From contig DQUB01000137.1 in assembly GCA_015662475.1 (NCBI GenBank), forward strand, positions 1-7,281: DNA of 7,281 nucleotides, in the 5' to 3' direction. The position numbers and the translations under genes are program-made. This stretch comes from Pyrodictium sp. GTDB lineage: Archaea; Thermoproteota; Thermoprotei_A; Sulfolobales; Pyrodictiaceae. Of this stretch, positions 1-5,599 are shown one piece after another. The notes under the pieces are model-generated. The model ran no database searches. It was not told the origin of the DNA and saw only the letters and a program-made list of their open reading frames with translations. Numbering within the stretch: position 1 is the stretch's first letter; each line of letters starts with the position of its first letter.

Positions 1-1190
1 GTAACACCAAAGTAGTTATACGCAACTTTTGGTAGCACTTCTTTGATTACAGTACCATCATATGTGCCAGCCATTGTTACAGCAAGACATGCTAGGTATG
101 CTGCATCATAGGCATAGGCTGCGAATGGGCTTGGTTCACGGCCATACTCTTTACGGAACCACTCTAGGAATGCTTTACCTTTGGGGTTTTCTGGTGGTAT
201 TGGGAAAGTGCCTTCAAACTCTACATCTACTAGGAATTTTCTTACCTCTTCTGGCGCCTGTATTAGTGCTGGACTGCGAATGCTTTCGCTAGCAAACCAC
301 TTCGTTTTTCTAAGCACATCTATTTTTGATGCATGACTCAATATGTTTATGCCATCGGTTTCAAAAGCGACTATTACTACTGCAACCTTTTTACCCTCAT
401 TCATAAGTCTCTGAACTTCACTTGCTAGCTTCTGGACTTCAGGGCCAAAGTCGCTCTTCTGCGGATTGTATGGTAGTAGTACTGCTGTACCTCCCATTTT
501 CTCGAAGTGCTGTTTGAAGGTTTCAGCTATGCCTCTACCATATGCCTCGTCTCTAAATATAATGACTGCAGCATCAAAGCCTCTGCTTCTGACTAGAGTT
601 GCTAGAGCCTTACCCTGACCCCTATCATTACCTACCACTCTAAAGATATAGTCTGGCAGTGCTAGTGCTGGGCTGGTGCTAGAGGGGCTTATCATGACAA
701 TATGATGTTCATTTGCAAAGCCCATAACACCACTTAATACCCAGCTGCTAGCAGTGCCTACAACAACTTGTACGTGGTATTGGTTGTAGAGTGTTTGTAG
801 AGCTGCTAAAGCTTTTTCAGGATTAGTACCACTATCAGCTACAACAGGTTTGAAACGGTAAGGCGCGCCTATCATTTCCAAGTACTTGTTAAAGTCTTCA
901 ATCGCCTTTTTCGCAGCAGCAATCATATCTTTACCGTCAGCTGCAAGACCTCCTGTTTGTGGCAGTAGAATGCCTATTGGAATTTCACCCTTTAAACCAG
1001 CAGCACCAGCAGCCGTCACAGTCTTCGTTATAGTGATAGTCTGTACACCACCAGCTCCAGCAGTCACAGTTACTGTTTCCACCTTTGCTGGTGCAGCGAA
1101 GAAGCCTATTGCAGCACCAATAATCAAACCTACAACTAGTAGTGCAACTGCAATTGTTTGTGTTGCACCTCGAAGCTTATAACCTCCCAT
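1..1190 (-). CDS. livK: Branched-chain amino acid ABC transporter, substrate-binding protein (LivK family), C-terminus cut by window edge
   Basis: This is the extracytoplasmic receptor that captures substrate, probably Leu/Ile/Val, for the LivHMGF importer encoded divergently next door. Reading the minus strand gives 396 uninterrupted codons that run off base 1. Residues 1-12 are a short charged head and 13-33 a hydrophobic segment. Residues 36-66 form a Thr/Val/Ala/Gly-rich linker, followed by the type I periplasmic-binding fold. Landmarks are IGILLPQTGG at 72-81, ISPSSTSPAL at 167-176 and YDAAYL at 361-366, all typical of Leu/Ile/Val-binding proteins. There is no lipobox Cys, so the hydrophobic segment is either a membrane anchor or a signal peptide cleaved near A33-P-A35. 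I chose ATG 1190 because GGAGGGTG (1200-1207) precedes it, with GGTG 9 bases away; an in-frame GTG at 1202 abuts the site too closely. The family is clear, but the exact substrate is inferred. Confidence 0.95.
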   Translation of the reverse strand, partial: MGGYKLRGATQTIAVALLVVGLIIGAAIGFFAAPAKVETVTVTAGAGGVQTITITKTVTAAGAAGLKGEIPIGILLPQTGGLAADGKDMIAAAKKAIEDFNKYLEMIGAPYRFKPVVADSGTNPEKALAALQTLYNQYHVQVVVGTASSWVLSGVMGFANEHHIVMISPSSTSPALALPDYIFRVVGNDRGQGKALATLVRSRGFDAAVIIFRDEAYGRGIAETFKQHFEKMGGTAVLLPYNPQKSDFGPEVQKLASEVQRLMNEGKKVAVVIVAFETDGINILSHASKIDVLRKTKWFASESIRSPALIQAPEEVRKFLVDVEFEGTFPIPPENPKGKAFLEWFRKEYGREPSPFAAYAYDAAYLACLAVTMAGTYDGTVIKEVLPKVAYNYFGV

Positions 1191-1248
1191 AGCCGAAAGC
1201 ACCCTCCTCAATTTCCAGTCTCGGAAATCGGGGGATCAGCTCACCCAG

Positions 1249-1255
1249 ATAAATA
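1249..1255 (-). promoter_or_regulatory. Putative TATA box of livK
   Basis: The minus strand reads TATTTAT preceded by a purine-rich AAAGG that could serve as the TFB recognition element. A start of transcription about 26 bases downstream, near 1226, would give a leader of roughly 36 bases holding the GGAGGGTG ribosome binding site. Spacing fits an archaeal promoter; the exact start is not determined. Confidence 0.55.
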
Positions 1256-1319
1256 CCTTTATGCTCTGCAGAATAATGTTAATTGAGTGTGTGTTCTGTG
1301 GGAATTTTAGATGTTATAA

Positions 1320-1333
1320 ACAATCATAATTGT
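1320..1333. promoter_or_regulatory. Inverted repeat ACAAT-N4-ATTGT, possible operator
   Basis: Two perfect 5-base arms flank a 4-base spacer in the middle of the livK/livH divergent region, about 45-70 bases upstream of each TATA-like box. Dyads of this kind are typical sites for small dimeric archaeal regulators such as the Lrp/AsnC family, which often sense amino acids. No regulator gene is present here, and a 5-base arm can arise by chance in AT-rich DNA. Confidence 0.3.
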
Positions 1334-1377
1334 AATTTTTAGTTACTATTAATCCCATACGTTTGTCACAAACTAAC

Positions 1378-1384
1378 CTTATAG
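1378..1384 (+). promoter_or_regulatory. Putative TATA box of the livHMGF operon
   Basis: CTTATAG lies in an otherwise mixed stretch and predicts a transcription start near 1407. That gives about 10 bases of leader to the GTG at 1417, or about 37 bases to the ATG at 1444. The same heptamer lies at a comparable distance upstream of the minus-strand gene at 5083-5391, which supports it as a real element. Confidence 0.45.
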
Positions 1385-1416
1385 AGGGGTAACTAGCAGA
1401 CCACAGCTGAGACGAT

Positions 1417-2451
1417 GTGACAGAGGCGCTATGGTGGGTCGCTATGGAGTTTTTGATTTACTCGCTAGCTTGGGGTATGGCTTTAGCGTTAATGGCTAGC
1501 GGTCTATCATTCTACTATGCTGTTAGTAAAGTAGCTAATTTTGCACATGGCGAGTATGTGAGTGTAGGTGTTATAGCCTACCTGTTCCTCGTAGGATTGG
1601 AGTACGGCTTAGACAAGTGTAGAGGTTTCAATATAGTAAATTATGCAATGCTTACACTAGACAAGTTGTGGATTATAGCTGCTGTCTTCATCATAGGAGG
1701 ACTTGTGGCTGCTGCTAGTTTTGTTGTTGTTTTCTGGCCGCTCATGAGGCGTGGTGCATCTCCTCTTCAACTCATGGTTGTTAGTATAGGTTTGATGTTC
1801 ATTCTAAGGTTCATCTTATACGTTGTTGCAAGCACGTTTGATTGGCTTACACTACCATCGCCACAAGCAACAACTTTCAACGTAGCAGGAGTTAGAGTGA
1901 ATCTTGCAGAAGTACTAGCTATGATATTGGCTGTAATAGCAACAGTAAGCATAGCATTGTTTACCACCAAAACCTTGCTTGGAATATCGATGAGAGCTGT
2001 AGCCGATAACCCGGACTTGGCTGAGGCTAGTGGTATTAGTAGTTTCAGAGTACAACTTGTGGCCTGGTTTATTGGGGGTGGGTTAGCAGCTGTAGGCGGA
2101 GTGTTGATGTTTATATTGACTGGACCACCAGGTGAACGACCGATAGTAGAGATTGGCTGGATGAACCTACTATCGATATTCGCTGCTGCCACTCTTGGCG
2201 GTCTTGGCAGTTTCTATGGCACACTTGCAGGTAGCATAATACTGGGTCTTGCTTACAACCAAGTTGCAGCATGGCTGCTTGACATAGGCTTAGACCCACA
2301 ACTTGCTCTAGCAGTTCCATTTAGCGTTACACTCTTTGTACTACTCTTCATGCCTCAAGGTCTTGCAGGCGTTGATTGGCATGGTCTTCTCGCTCGTGTC
2401 CAGAAAAAGGTGGGTTTGAGGGGAGGAGGTGGTGTAGGTGGATCTCTCTAG
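1417..2451 (+). CDS. livH: Branched-chain amino acid ABC transporter permease LivH
   Basis: First of the two membrane-spanning subunits forming the translocation path of the HAAT importer. The protein is almost wholly hydrophobic, with about eight membrane segments. The N-terminal signature SKVANFAHGEYVSVGV (37-52 from the GTG) is characteristic of LivH. The cytoplasmic coupling (EAA-type) loop is at 186-228, with MRAVADNPDLAEASGI inside it; FMPQGLAG (311-318) closes the last helix. The start is uncertain. GTG 1417 gives 344 residues with little ribosome binding signal. ATG 1444 gives 335 residues, has GGTGGG (1433-1438) seven bases upstream of the ATG, and begins MEFLIYSLAWG, which resembles family N-termini better, so I favour 1444. 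The glycine-rich tail (335-342) arises because the 3' end doubles as the livM ribosome binding site. The gene overlaps livM by 14 bases. Confidence 0.95.
   Translation: MTEALWWVAMEFLIYSLAWGMALALMASGLSFYYAVSKVANFAHGEYVSVGVIAYLFLVGLEYGLDKCRGFNIVNYAMLTLDKLWIIAAVFIIGGLVAAASFVVVFWPLMRRGASPLQLMVVSIGLMFILRFILYVVASTFDWLTLPSPQATTFNVAGVRVNLAEVLAMILAVIATVSIALFTTKTLLGISMRAVADNPDLAEASGISSFRVQLVAWFIGGGLAAVGGVLMFILTGPPGERPIVEIGWMNLLSIFAAATLGGLGSFYGTLAGSIILGLAYNQVAAWLLDIGLDPQLALAVPFSVTLFVLLFMPQGLAGVDWHGLLARVQKKVGLRGGGGVGGSL
1433..1438 (+). promoter_or_regulatory. Ribosome binding site favouring the ATG 1444 start of livH
   Basis: GGTGGG contains GGTG, which pairs with the CACC of the archaeal 16S rRNA 3' end, and GGTG ends 7 bases before ATG 1444. 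It falls inside the reading frame of the longer GTG 1417 start, so it is an argument for the shorter protein. Confidence 0.5.
2425..2431 (+). promoter_or_regulatory. Strong ribosome binding site of livM inside livH
   Basis: GGAGGTG is a near-complete match to the anti-Shine-Dalgarno complement and ends 6 bases before GTG 2438. It fixes the livM start at a GTG within livH and explains the Gly-rich C-terminus of LivH. Confidence 0.8.
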
Positions 2452-3604
2452 CCTACTAGAATTCATACTACAGTATTTAGCTGTGGCAGGCGTCTATTCT
2501 CTACTAGCAATAAGCATGAATGTAGAGTATGGATGGGCTGGTATACCAAACTTTGGAAAAGCAGCTTTTATGGCAGTAGGTGGTGCTGTAGCGGCGGTTA
2601 TAGCAACTCAAATAGGGCCTATGCTATTCCTTGGCATTGAGGGTGCTGTTCCTGGCACACTGGAGTTCTTTGGAAGGTATAATGGTGAGATACTACCAGC
2701 CTACTCTCAGAATCCCTTAGCAACATGGGGTGTCTTCATCCTATCAGCTATTGTAGGTGGTGCTATTGCAGCGTTATTGGGCGTTTTGTTTACCTATCCT
2801 GCTGTTAGGCTGAGGGAGGACTACTTGGCAATAGCTCTCCTAATGAGCGCGCAACTGATATGGATTGTGCTGAGAACTGTTAAGCCGATAATGGGTGGCA
2901 CTATGTCCCTCATACTCCCAAGTCCTGATTTCAAGTGCATAGCTGCTGCTATTGTTGGTGGAACACCTCCCAAAATACTAGTAGAGGCTATTAGAACCGG
3001 CTTCATATGGCTATTAGTTCTAGGGTATCTGCTGTACGTTGAGAAGCTAATGGGTAGCCCGTTTGGGCGTAAGCTTAGAATTGTGAGAGATGACGAGGTT
3101 GCAGCAGAAGCTTATGGCAAAAATGTGGTGCGAGCAAGACTAGAAGCAATGGTTGTTGGTTCATTTCTTGCTGGTGTTGCTGGTGCTGTTTACGCTTTAA
3201 TACACCTACGTAGCGTCAATCCAGACAACTATCTACCCGATATAACGTTTATGGTGTTGACAATGGTGCTTGTTGGAGGCGTAGGTAATAATATTGGGAG
3301 TGTTGTTGGTGGTATGGTAATAGCTCTAGTTGACAGGTTGGGATACATGATTGGAACAACTCTGGCAATGAGTTATGGTGTTTCTTGGGGCGGATATCTC
3401 AACTATTTAGTCTACGGGGTGGCAATAATATTGGCGATCTTCTTCAGACCACAGGGCCTGATTCCCGAGAAGCCCGTAAAAACACCAGCTTGGAAAGTAT
3501 ATGTTGAGCTTACAGGACGTAGACCTTCATTCATTCAACCTATTTGGACTCGTATTAAGAGGGGTGTGGGTAGGGTGAGAAGTCGTGCCCAAGAATCTGC
3601 TTGA
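2438..3604 (+). CDS. livM: Branched-chain amino acid ABC transporter permease LivM
   Basis: Second membrane subunit, expected to pair with LivH and contact LivG/LivF. It has 388 residues. The N-terminal helix is followed by SMNVEYGWAGIPNFGKAAFMAVGG (26-49, seen as two stretches), the LivM counterpart of the LivH NFAHG region. A long loop lies at 60-97. The coupling loop SPFGRKLRIVRDDEVAAEAYG is at 207-227, and FRPQGLIPEKP at 336-346 is a typical LivM ending. Beyond that the protein has a basic tail of about 40 residues (350-388) rich in Arg/Lys, probably cytoplasmic. The GTG start is supported by GGAGGTG upstream. The gene overlaps livH by 14 bases and livG by 20 bases, implying translational coupling. 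The only cysteine, C167, lies in a predicted loop. Confidence 0.95.
   Translation: MDLSSLLEFILQYLAVAGVYSLLAISMNVEYGWAGIPNFGKAAFMAVGGAVAAVIATQIGPMLFLGIEGAVPGTLEFFGRYNGEILPAYSQNPLATWGVFILSAIVGGAIAALLGVLFTYPAVRLREDYLAIALLMSAQLIWIVLRTVKPIMGGTMSLILPSPDFKCIAAAIVGGTPPKILVEAIRTGFIWLLVLGYLLYVEKLMGSPFGRKLRIVRDDEVAAEAYGKNVVRARLEAMVVGSFLAGVAGAVYALIHLRSVNPDNYLPDITFMVLTMVLVGGVGNNIGSVVGGMVIALVDRLGYMIGTTLAMSYGVSWGGYLNYLVYGVAIILAIFFRPQGLIPEKPVKTPAWKVYVELTGRRPSFIQPIWTRIKRGVGRVRSRAQESA
3573..3578 (+). promoter_or_regulatory. Ribosome binding site of livG inside livM
   Basis: GGGTGA ends 6 bases before GTG 3585 and lies within the basic C-terminal tail codons of livM. It supports the GTG start and the 20-base gene overlap. 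Confidence 0.7.
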
Positions 3605-4346
3605 GGTTCAAAATGTCTACAAGTATTTTGGCGGTATAAGAGCAGTTGATGGTGTATCGTTGACGGTGCCCGAGAACAGTATAGTTGGTCTCATAGGCCC
3701 TAACGGTAGCGGTAAAACGACGTTGTTTAACGTGATATCCGGCTATTACAAGCCAGATCGTGGTAGAATAATATTTGATGGTAAAGACATAACTGGTTTG
3801 AAACCTCACGAGATATACCGATTAGGTCTTGTAAGAACTTTTCAGAATCCACGTATGTGGAAAAGCTTAACTGTGTTTGAGAACGTTATTGGTGCAGCGA
3901 GGGATCAGAAAGGAGAGAGTATGGTAAAGGCCTTGTTTAAACGGCTATGGAGGAAGCAGGAAGAGGATTACGCTAGACAGGCACTACATTGGATAGACTT
4001 TACAGGCCTTGACCCAGTAAGCCACATGTTATCATCAAGTATTAGTGGTGGGCAAATGAAGCTTACAGAGCTTGCCAGAGCTTTAATGAGCAATGCAAAA
4101 CTCATACTATTGGATGAGCCAGCAGCAGGTGTTAATCCAACACTAGCACGCAAAATCTTTGATGGTATTGAGAGGTTGCGACGTGAATACAAGCTAACAT
4201 TCTTCATCATAGAACATAGATTAGAGGTTCTCTTCGACTACGTAGACTATGTCTATGTTATGCATAGAGGGAGAATAGTGGCTGAGGGTAGGCCTCAAGA
4301 GGTAGCAGAGAATCCAATCGTAGTAGACATATATCTTGGGGGGTGA
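3585..4346 (+). CDS. livG: Branched-chain amino acid ABC transporter ATP-binding protein LivG
   Basis: Cytoplasmic ATPase subunit that should form a heterodimer with LivF and drive import through LivH/LivM. It has 253 residues, close to the usual LivG length. Motifs in order: Walker A GPNGSGKT (38-45), Q-loop Q87 in RTFQNPRMW, ABC signature SISGGQMKL (152-160), Walker B LILLDEP (173-179), D-loop AAGVNP (180-185) and the switch histidine H211 in IIEHR. The PAAGVNP and AENPIVVDIYLGG endings are characteristic of LivG rather than LivF. In the usual LivG the switch His is followed by Asp; here it is Arg. All catalytic residues are intact. The GTG start has GGGTGA six bases upstream, and the gene ends 10 bases before livF. 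Confidence 0.97.
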   Translation: MPKNLLEVQNVYKYFGGIRAVDGVSLTVPENSIVGLIGPNGSGKTTLFNVISGYYKPDRGRIIFDGKDITGLKPHEIYRLGLVRTFQNPRMWKSLTVFENVIGAARDQKGESMVKALFKRLWRKQEEDYARQALHWIDFTGLDPVSHMLSSSISGGQMKLTELARALMSNAKLILLDEPAAGVNPTLARKIFDGIERLRREYKLTFFIIEHRLEVLFDYVDYVYVMHRGRIVAEGRPQEVAENPIVVDIYLGG

Positions 4347-4350
4347 GGTG
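4345..4350 (+). promoter_or_regulatory. Ribosome binding site of livF overlapping the livG stop
   Basis: GAGGTG ends 6 bases before GTG 4357 and shares bases with the TGA stop of livG (4344-4346). The ribosome finishing livG would sit on this site, which favours re-initiation on livF. Confidence 0.75.
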
Positions 4351-4356
4351 GTTTAA

Positions 4357-5136
4357 GTGGTTGAGAAAGGCCTTCCAATCCGTGTACTCGAGGTTTATGC
4401 GGGGTATGGGAAGCTTGAAATACTGCATGGAGTAAGCATTTCAGCTGATCCAGGCGAACTTGTAGCTATAGTAGGCCCTAACGGTAGTGGTAAGAGTACA
4501 CTACTCAAAACCATTTTCGGTTTCACAACAATCTATCGTGGTAAGATAATAGTTGGTAACTGGGATTTGACAAGAGTTCCACCAAGCAAAAAACCATACT
4601 ATGGGCTAGCCTATGTACCGCAGCTAGGCAATGTCTTTTCAAGACTTACTGTTGAAGAGAACTTGAAGCTTTCGAAAATAGTGTATGTTGCTAGAGCCAA
4701 GTCGGGGCAGCTTGGCGAAGAAGCTAAGCGAGATCCAGATAGAATGTTTGAGAAGAAGTTGCAGGAGATCTATGAGATGTTCCCAATACTCTATGAGAGG
4801 CGTTGGCAGAAGGCTGGTACGCTTAGTGGTGGTGAAAGACAAATGCTTGCTATAGCTAGAGCTTTGCTGATGGAGCCTAGAGTCATAATGCTAGATGAAC
4901 CAACAGCAGCTCTTGCACCAAAGGTTGCCGAGGAGATATTCAGGAAAATCGTGGAAATAGCTAGATCAGGTGTGACTGTACTGTTGGTAGAGCAAAATGC
5001 TAAAAGAGCTTTGGAGATAGCGGATAAAGGGTATATCCTGGTGCAAGGTCAAGTAGCGTATGAGGGTTCGGCAAAAGAAATACTAGCTCATCCAGAGCTT
5101 GGTAAACTCTACCTTGGCTTGCTCCCTAAAGCTTAA
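4357..5136 (+). CDS. livF: Branched-chain amino acid ABC transporter ATP-binding protein LivF
   Basis: Second ATPase of the importer, partner of LivG, acting on the cytoplasmic face. It has 259 residues. Motifs: Walker A GPNGSGKS (40-47), Q-loop Q89 in AYVPQLGNVF, signature LSGGERQ (156-162), Walker B VIMLDEP (176-182), LAP D-loop (186-188) and LLVEQNA near 207-213. The VEQNA form, with Gln where most ABC ATPases carry the switch His, is normal for LivF. The protein is about 20 residues longer than enterobacterial LivF (about 237). The extra length sits mainly at 105-135, a charged helical stretch between the TVEENL motif and the YEMFPILYERR motif. The start is GTG with GAGGTG upstream. The last 54 bases overlap, tail to tail, a minus-strand gene. 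Confidence 0.97.
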   Translation: MVEKGLPIRVLEVYAGYGKLEILHGVSISADPGELVAIVGPNGSGKSTLLKTIFGFTTIYRGKIIVGNWDLTRVPPSKKPYYGLAYVPQLGNVFSRLTVEENLKLSKIVYVARAKSGQLGEEAKRDPDRMFEKKLQEIYEMFPILYERRWQKAGTLSGGERQMLAIARALLMEPRVIMLDEPTAALAPKVAEEIFRKIVEIARSGVTVLLVEQNAKRALEIADKGYILVQGQVAYEGSAKEILAHPELGKLYLGLLPKA

Positions 5137-5391
5137 CATTCTACCCTCTTCTCCTATCTCAACCGTTTTTCCTGTTTCAAGCAGCAATCCTCTAACAATC
5201 TTCTCTGCGTATGAGGCAGCTCTATGTCCTAGCCCCATAACGTGCTCGATGTACTCGTGTATTATGCATTCTAAGATGTAGTTTTCAACTTCCCAGTCAA
5301 AGTTCAACCACCTCAAATTAATCACTATCTTTCCAGACTCATACCATGCTGCTCCATCATCTTCTTTCACTGTAAAATCTACGTAGACCAT
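5083..5391 (-). CDS. Small uncharacterised protein with a His/Glu cluster (possible metal site)
   Basis: I do not recognise a family with certainty. The 102-residue product looks like a real soluble protein. It has a beta-rich N-terminus (MVYVDFTVKEDDGAAWYESG, then a strand ending INLRWL at 24-29). A helix at about 34-52 carries H45-E46-Y-I-E49-H50, followed by V-M-G53-L-G55-H56, then a second helix 58-71 and a charged end. The H45/E46/H50/H56 arrangement resembles a zinc-protease HExxH...H site but with one extra residue between the first two ligands, so metal binding is plausible and protease activity unproven. The ATG 5391 start is supported by GGAGAGGT (5399-5406) seven bases upstream and a TATA-like CTTATAG at 5430-5436. 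The 3' end overlaps livF by 54 bases on the opposite strand. No membrane segment is visible. Confidence 0.75.
   Translation of the reverse strand: MVYVDFTVKEDDGAAWYESGKIVINLRWLNFDWEVENYILECIIHEYIEHVMGLGHRAASYAEKIVRGLLLETGKTVEIGEEGRMLSFREQAKVEFTKLWMS
5166..5176 (+). terminator. Possible T-rich terminator of the livHMGF operon
   Basis: TTTTT at 5166-5170 followed by CCTGTTT lies 30 bases after the livF stop. Crenarchaeal transcripts commonly end at short U-rich tracts without a strong hairpin. The site sits in the antisense of the convergent small gene, where a terminator would be expected to prevent read-through. The signal is short, so confidence is low. Confidence 0.3.
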
Positions 5392-5429
5392 TCTATCAAC
5401 CTCTCCAGAGCCGTGTAGTAGCGAGGGGG

Positions 5430-5436
5430 CTATAAG
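5430..5436 (-). promoter_or_regulatory. Putative TATA box of the small minus-strand gene
   Basis: The minus strand reads CTTATAG, identical to the element before livH. It predicts a transcription start near 5407, about 16 bases before ATG 5391, leaving just enough room for the GGAGAGGT ribosome binding site. This suggests the small gene can be transcribed on its own, apart from thpR. Confidence 0.45.
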
Positions 5437-5482
5437 CGGTGTTGGAGATCGATGGTGTATTTTGGTGGGCTCCTAGCAGACT

Positions 5483-5513
5483 CCCTCTGCCGCCCCAGTC
5501 CCCTCCTCTCCCC
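5483..5513 (-). other. G-quadruplex-capable tract
   Basis: On the minus strand four runs of three or four G are separated by loops of 6, 3 and 7 bases, matching the usual G3+N1-7 pattern. A fifth GGG (5519-5521) follows within 5 bases, and the plus strand is correspondingly C/T-rich. It lies in the spacer 3' of thpR and would be in a read-through thpR transcript, as well as upstream of the small gene's promoter. Folding is predicted only from pattern. Confidence 0.45.
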
Positions 5514-5543
5514 TCAAACCCACAGTCTGGTATCAGCTTTAGA

Positions 5544-5557
5544 TTAGGCAAGCCTAA
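5544..5557. repeat. Short perfect inverted repeat downstream of thpR
   Basis: TTAGGC-AA-GCCTAA forms a perfect 6-base dyad centred about 50 bases after the thpR stop. It could be a small hairpin in the transcript end or a protein site. There is no T-run beside it, so it does not look like a classical terminator. Confidence 0.3.
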
Positions 5558-5599
5558 GCCTGGTGCTTTATCCACAGCATCTCTTGCCTTGTACCTATT

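Larger units (their letters stand above)
1191..1416. promoter_or_regulatory. Divergent intergenic region between livK and livH
   Basis: This non-coding stretch is AT-rich, especially 1300-1355. It carries a TATA-like box for livK (1249-1255, minus), one for livH (1378-1384, plus), and between them a perfect short inverted repeat at 1320-1333. I see no convincing gene on either strand. Binding protein and permease/ATPase operon both start here, so one regulator bound in the middle could control both. That last point is inference. Confidence 0.7.
5392..5599. other. Spacer between thpR and the small minus-strand gene
   Basis: This 208-base spacer holds the promoter and ribosome binding site of the 5083-5391 gene, a C-rich tract on the plus strand (5481-5523, G-rich on the minus strand), and a 6-base-pair inverted repeat (5544-5557). 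On the minus strand, the frame of thpR stays open for 67 codons after the thpR TAG and closes at TGA 5396-5398. I see no ribosome binding site for it and no tRNA or C/D-box pattern. Confidence 0.55.

Noticed and set aside
62..292. Plus-strand open frame of 76 codons opposite the livK C-terminal part
   Set aside because: The product is low-complexity (Leu/His/Gly-rich) without recognisable motifs, and lies wholly within the livK coding region on the other strand.
886..1182. Plus-strand open frame of 98 codons opposite livK
   Set aside because: It is the complement of the livK N-terminal region. Its Ala/Pro/Thr/Val-rich product is what the antisense of a Thr/Ala/Gly-rich linker gives, whereas the livK frame shows clear family motifs.
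1767..2192. Minus-strand open frame of 141 codons inside livH
   Set aside because: It is antisense to livH membrane segments, with an Ile/Thr/Ala/Asn-rich product and no own promoter or ribosome binding site that I can see.
5099..5281. Plus-strand open frame of 60 codons after livF
   Set aside because: It overlaps both the livF end and the 5083-5391 gene; its product is Ser/Pro-rich without motifs, while the minus-strand frame has a good start site and protein-like composition.
5392..5599. tRNA or C/D-box guide RNA in the thpR spacer
   Set aside because: No T-loop GTTCRANNC pattern, no cloverleaf arms, and no correctly spaced RUGAUGA and CUGA boxes were found on either strand.
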